From assembly GCA_030042855.1 (NCBI GenBank), contig JASHYU010000234.1, positions 1 to 5,086 on the forward strand: a DNA stretch of 5,086 bases. Direction: 5' to 3'. Of this stretch, positions 4,789 to 5,086 are shown in pieces. The translations under genes and the position numbers were made by a program. Numbering within the stretch: the stretch's first letter is position 1; every line of letters begins with the position of its first letter. The notes under the pieces were generated by a model. It saw nothing but the letters and a program-made list of their open reading frames with translations. It was not told the origin of the DNA and did not search any database. The DNA comes from Thermoplasmata archaeon. Its GTDB lineage: Archaea; Thermoplasmatota; Thermoplasmata; UBA184.

Positions 4789-5086
4789 ATGTCAGCACCC
4801 GGCGAGTCGGCCGCTCGCCTCGCGTTCGAGGATCCGCAGGTCAACCTCTATGCGCACGACCTCGAGGGCTCGCTTCTGTTCTACCGGGACACGTTGGGGT
4901 TCTCCGAGACCTTCCGGATCCCGACGGAAGGCGCCCCGGACCATGTCGAACTAGGTCTCGGGCCGTTCACGCTCGGCCTCGCGACGTTCGACGCCCTGCA
5001 CCGGCAGCACGGGATCCAGACCGGCCGGGGACCGCCCCGCGTCGAGATCGACCTCTTCACGGACGACGTCGACGGGGCGTACGGAT
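4789..5086 (+). CDS. VOC-superfamily (glyoxalase/bleomycin-resistance-like) protein, N-terminal part
   Basis: The frame is open from ATG 4789 to the window edge (99 residues), so the gene continues outside. The first beta-alpha unit is QVNLYAHDLEGSLLFYRDTL (17-36) followed by GFSETF (37-42). The next strands contain DHVELGLGPFTLGL (51-64), where E54 is in the usual position of a metal ligand of the fold. The next repeat begins PRVEIDLFTDDVDGAYG (83-99). This order is typical of a VOC protein whose second half would lie to the right. Members include glyoxalases, dioxygenases, epimerases and drug-binding resistance proteins; nothing here picks one. It is not closely similar by eye to the other VOC gene at 1307-1774. 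It diverges from the AsnC/Lrp-like regulator and has a TATA-like element, a palindrome and a purine-rich ribosome binding region upstream, so it is probably under that regulator's control. Confidence 0.82.
   Translation, partial: MSAPGESAARLAFEDPQVNLYAHDLEGSLLFYRDTLGFSETFRIPTEGAPDHVELGLGPFTLGLATFDALHRQHGIQTGRGPPRVEIDLFTDDVDGAYG

Noticed and set aside
1..5086. CRISPR array, insertion sequence or attachment site
   Set aside because: I found no regularly spaced direct repeats, transposase motifs or terminal inverted repeats; the window is ordinary chromosomal gene content.

Overview
This is a very G+C-rich window, with coding thirds dominated by G and C. It holds seven genes: two are cut by the window edges and one is interrupted by an in-frame stop. 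A RIO-type protein kinase, a tandem AsnC/Lrp-like regulator, a plausible archaeal TATA element and weak or absent ribosome binding sites for several genes suggest a high-G+C archaeon. A Thermoplasmatota-like lineage is possible, but no taxonomic marker here settles this.

Left part (1-2464, plus strand): four genes lie head to tail with gaps of 24-43 nt, so they are probably one transcript. They are the C-terminal part of a RIO kinase, a small P-loop kinase, a VOC/glyoxalase-fold protein, and a GNAT acetyltransferase. A 16-codon mini-ORF bridges the RIO stop and the P-loop kinase start, overlapping both. The VOC gene reads as one clean family-like protein from 1307 to 1774, except for a TAG at codon 48 (1448-1450). 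That TAG is followed directly by an ATG and a short GC hairpin. It is best treated as a nonsense-interrupted gene, an error in the sequence, or a recoding candidate.

Middle (2465-3785): a 73-nt convergent gap contains a strong inverted repeat that may end transcription from both sides. On the minus strand is an ornithine cyclodeaminase/mu-crystallin family dehydrogenase (2538-3482). About 300 nt upstream of it, in the space before the regulator's stop, I see no convincing gene.

Right part (3786-5086): a minus-strand regulator with two helix-turn-helix halves diverges from a second VOC-family gene that runs off the right edge. Their 103-nt intergenic region has an AT-rich TATA-like element at its exact centre. 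Inverted repeats sit where each transcript would be expected to start, which suggests an autoregulated bidirectional promoter. The regulator also precedes the cyclodeaminase-family gene on the same strand, so it may respond to an amino acid that this enzyme handles; this is inference.

The most notable observation is the TAG inside the first VOC gene. Against simple genome-wide reassignment of TAG, three of the six genes whose ends are visible terminate at TAG (first VOC, cyclodeaminase and regulator); the other three use TGA.
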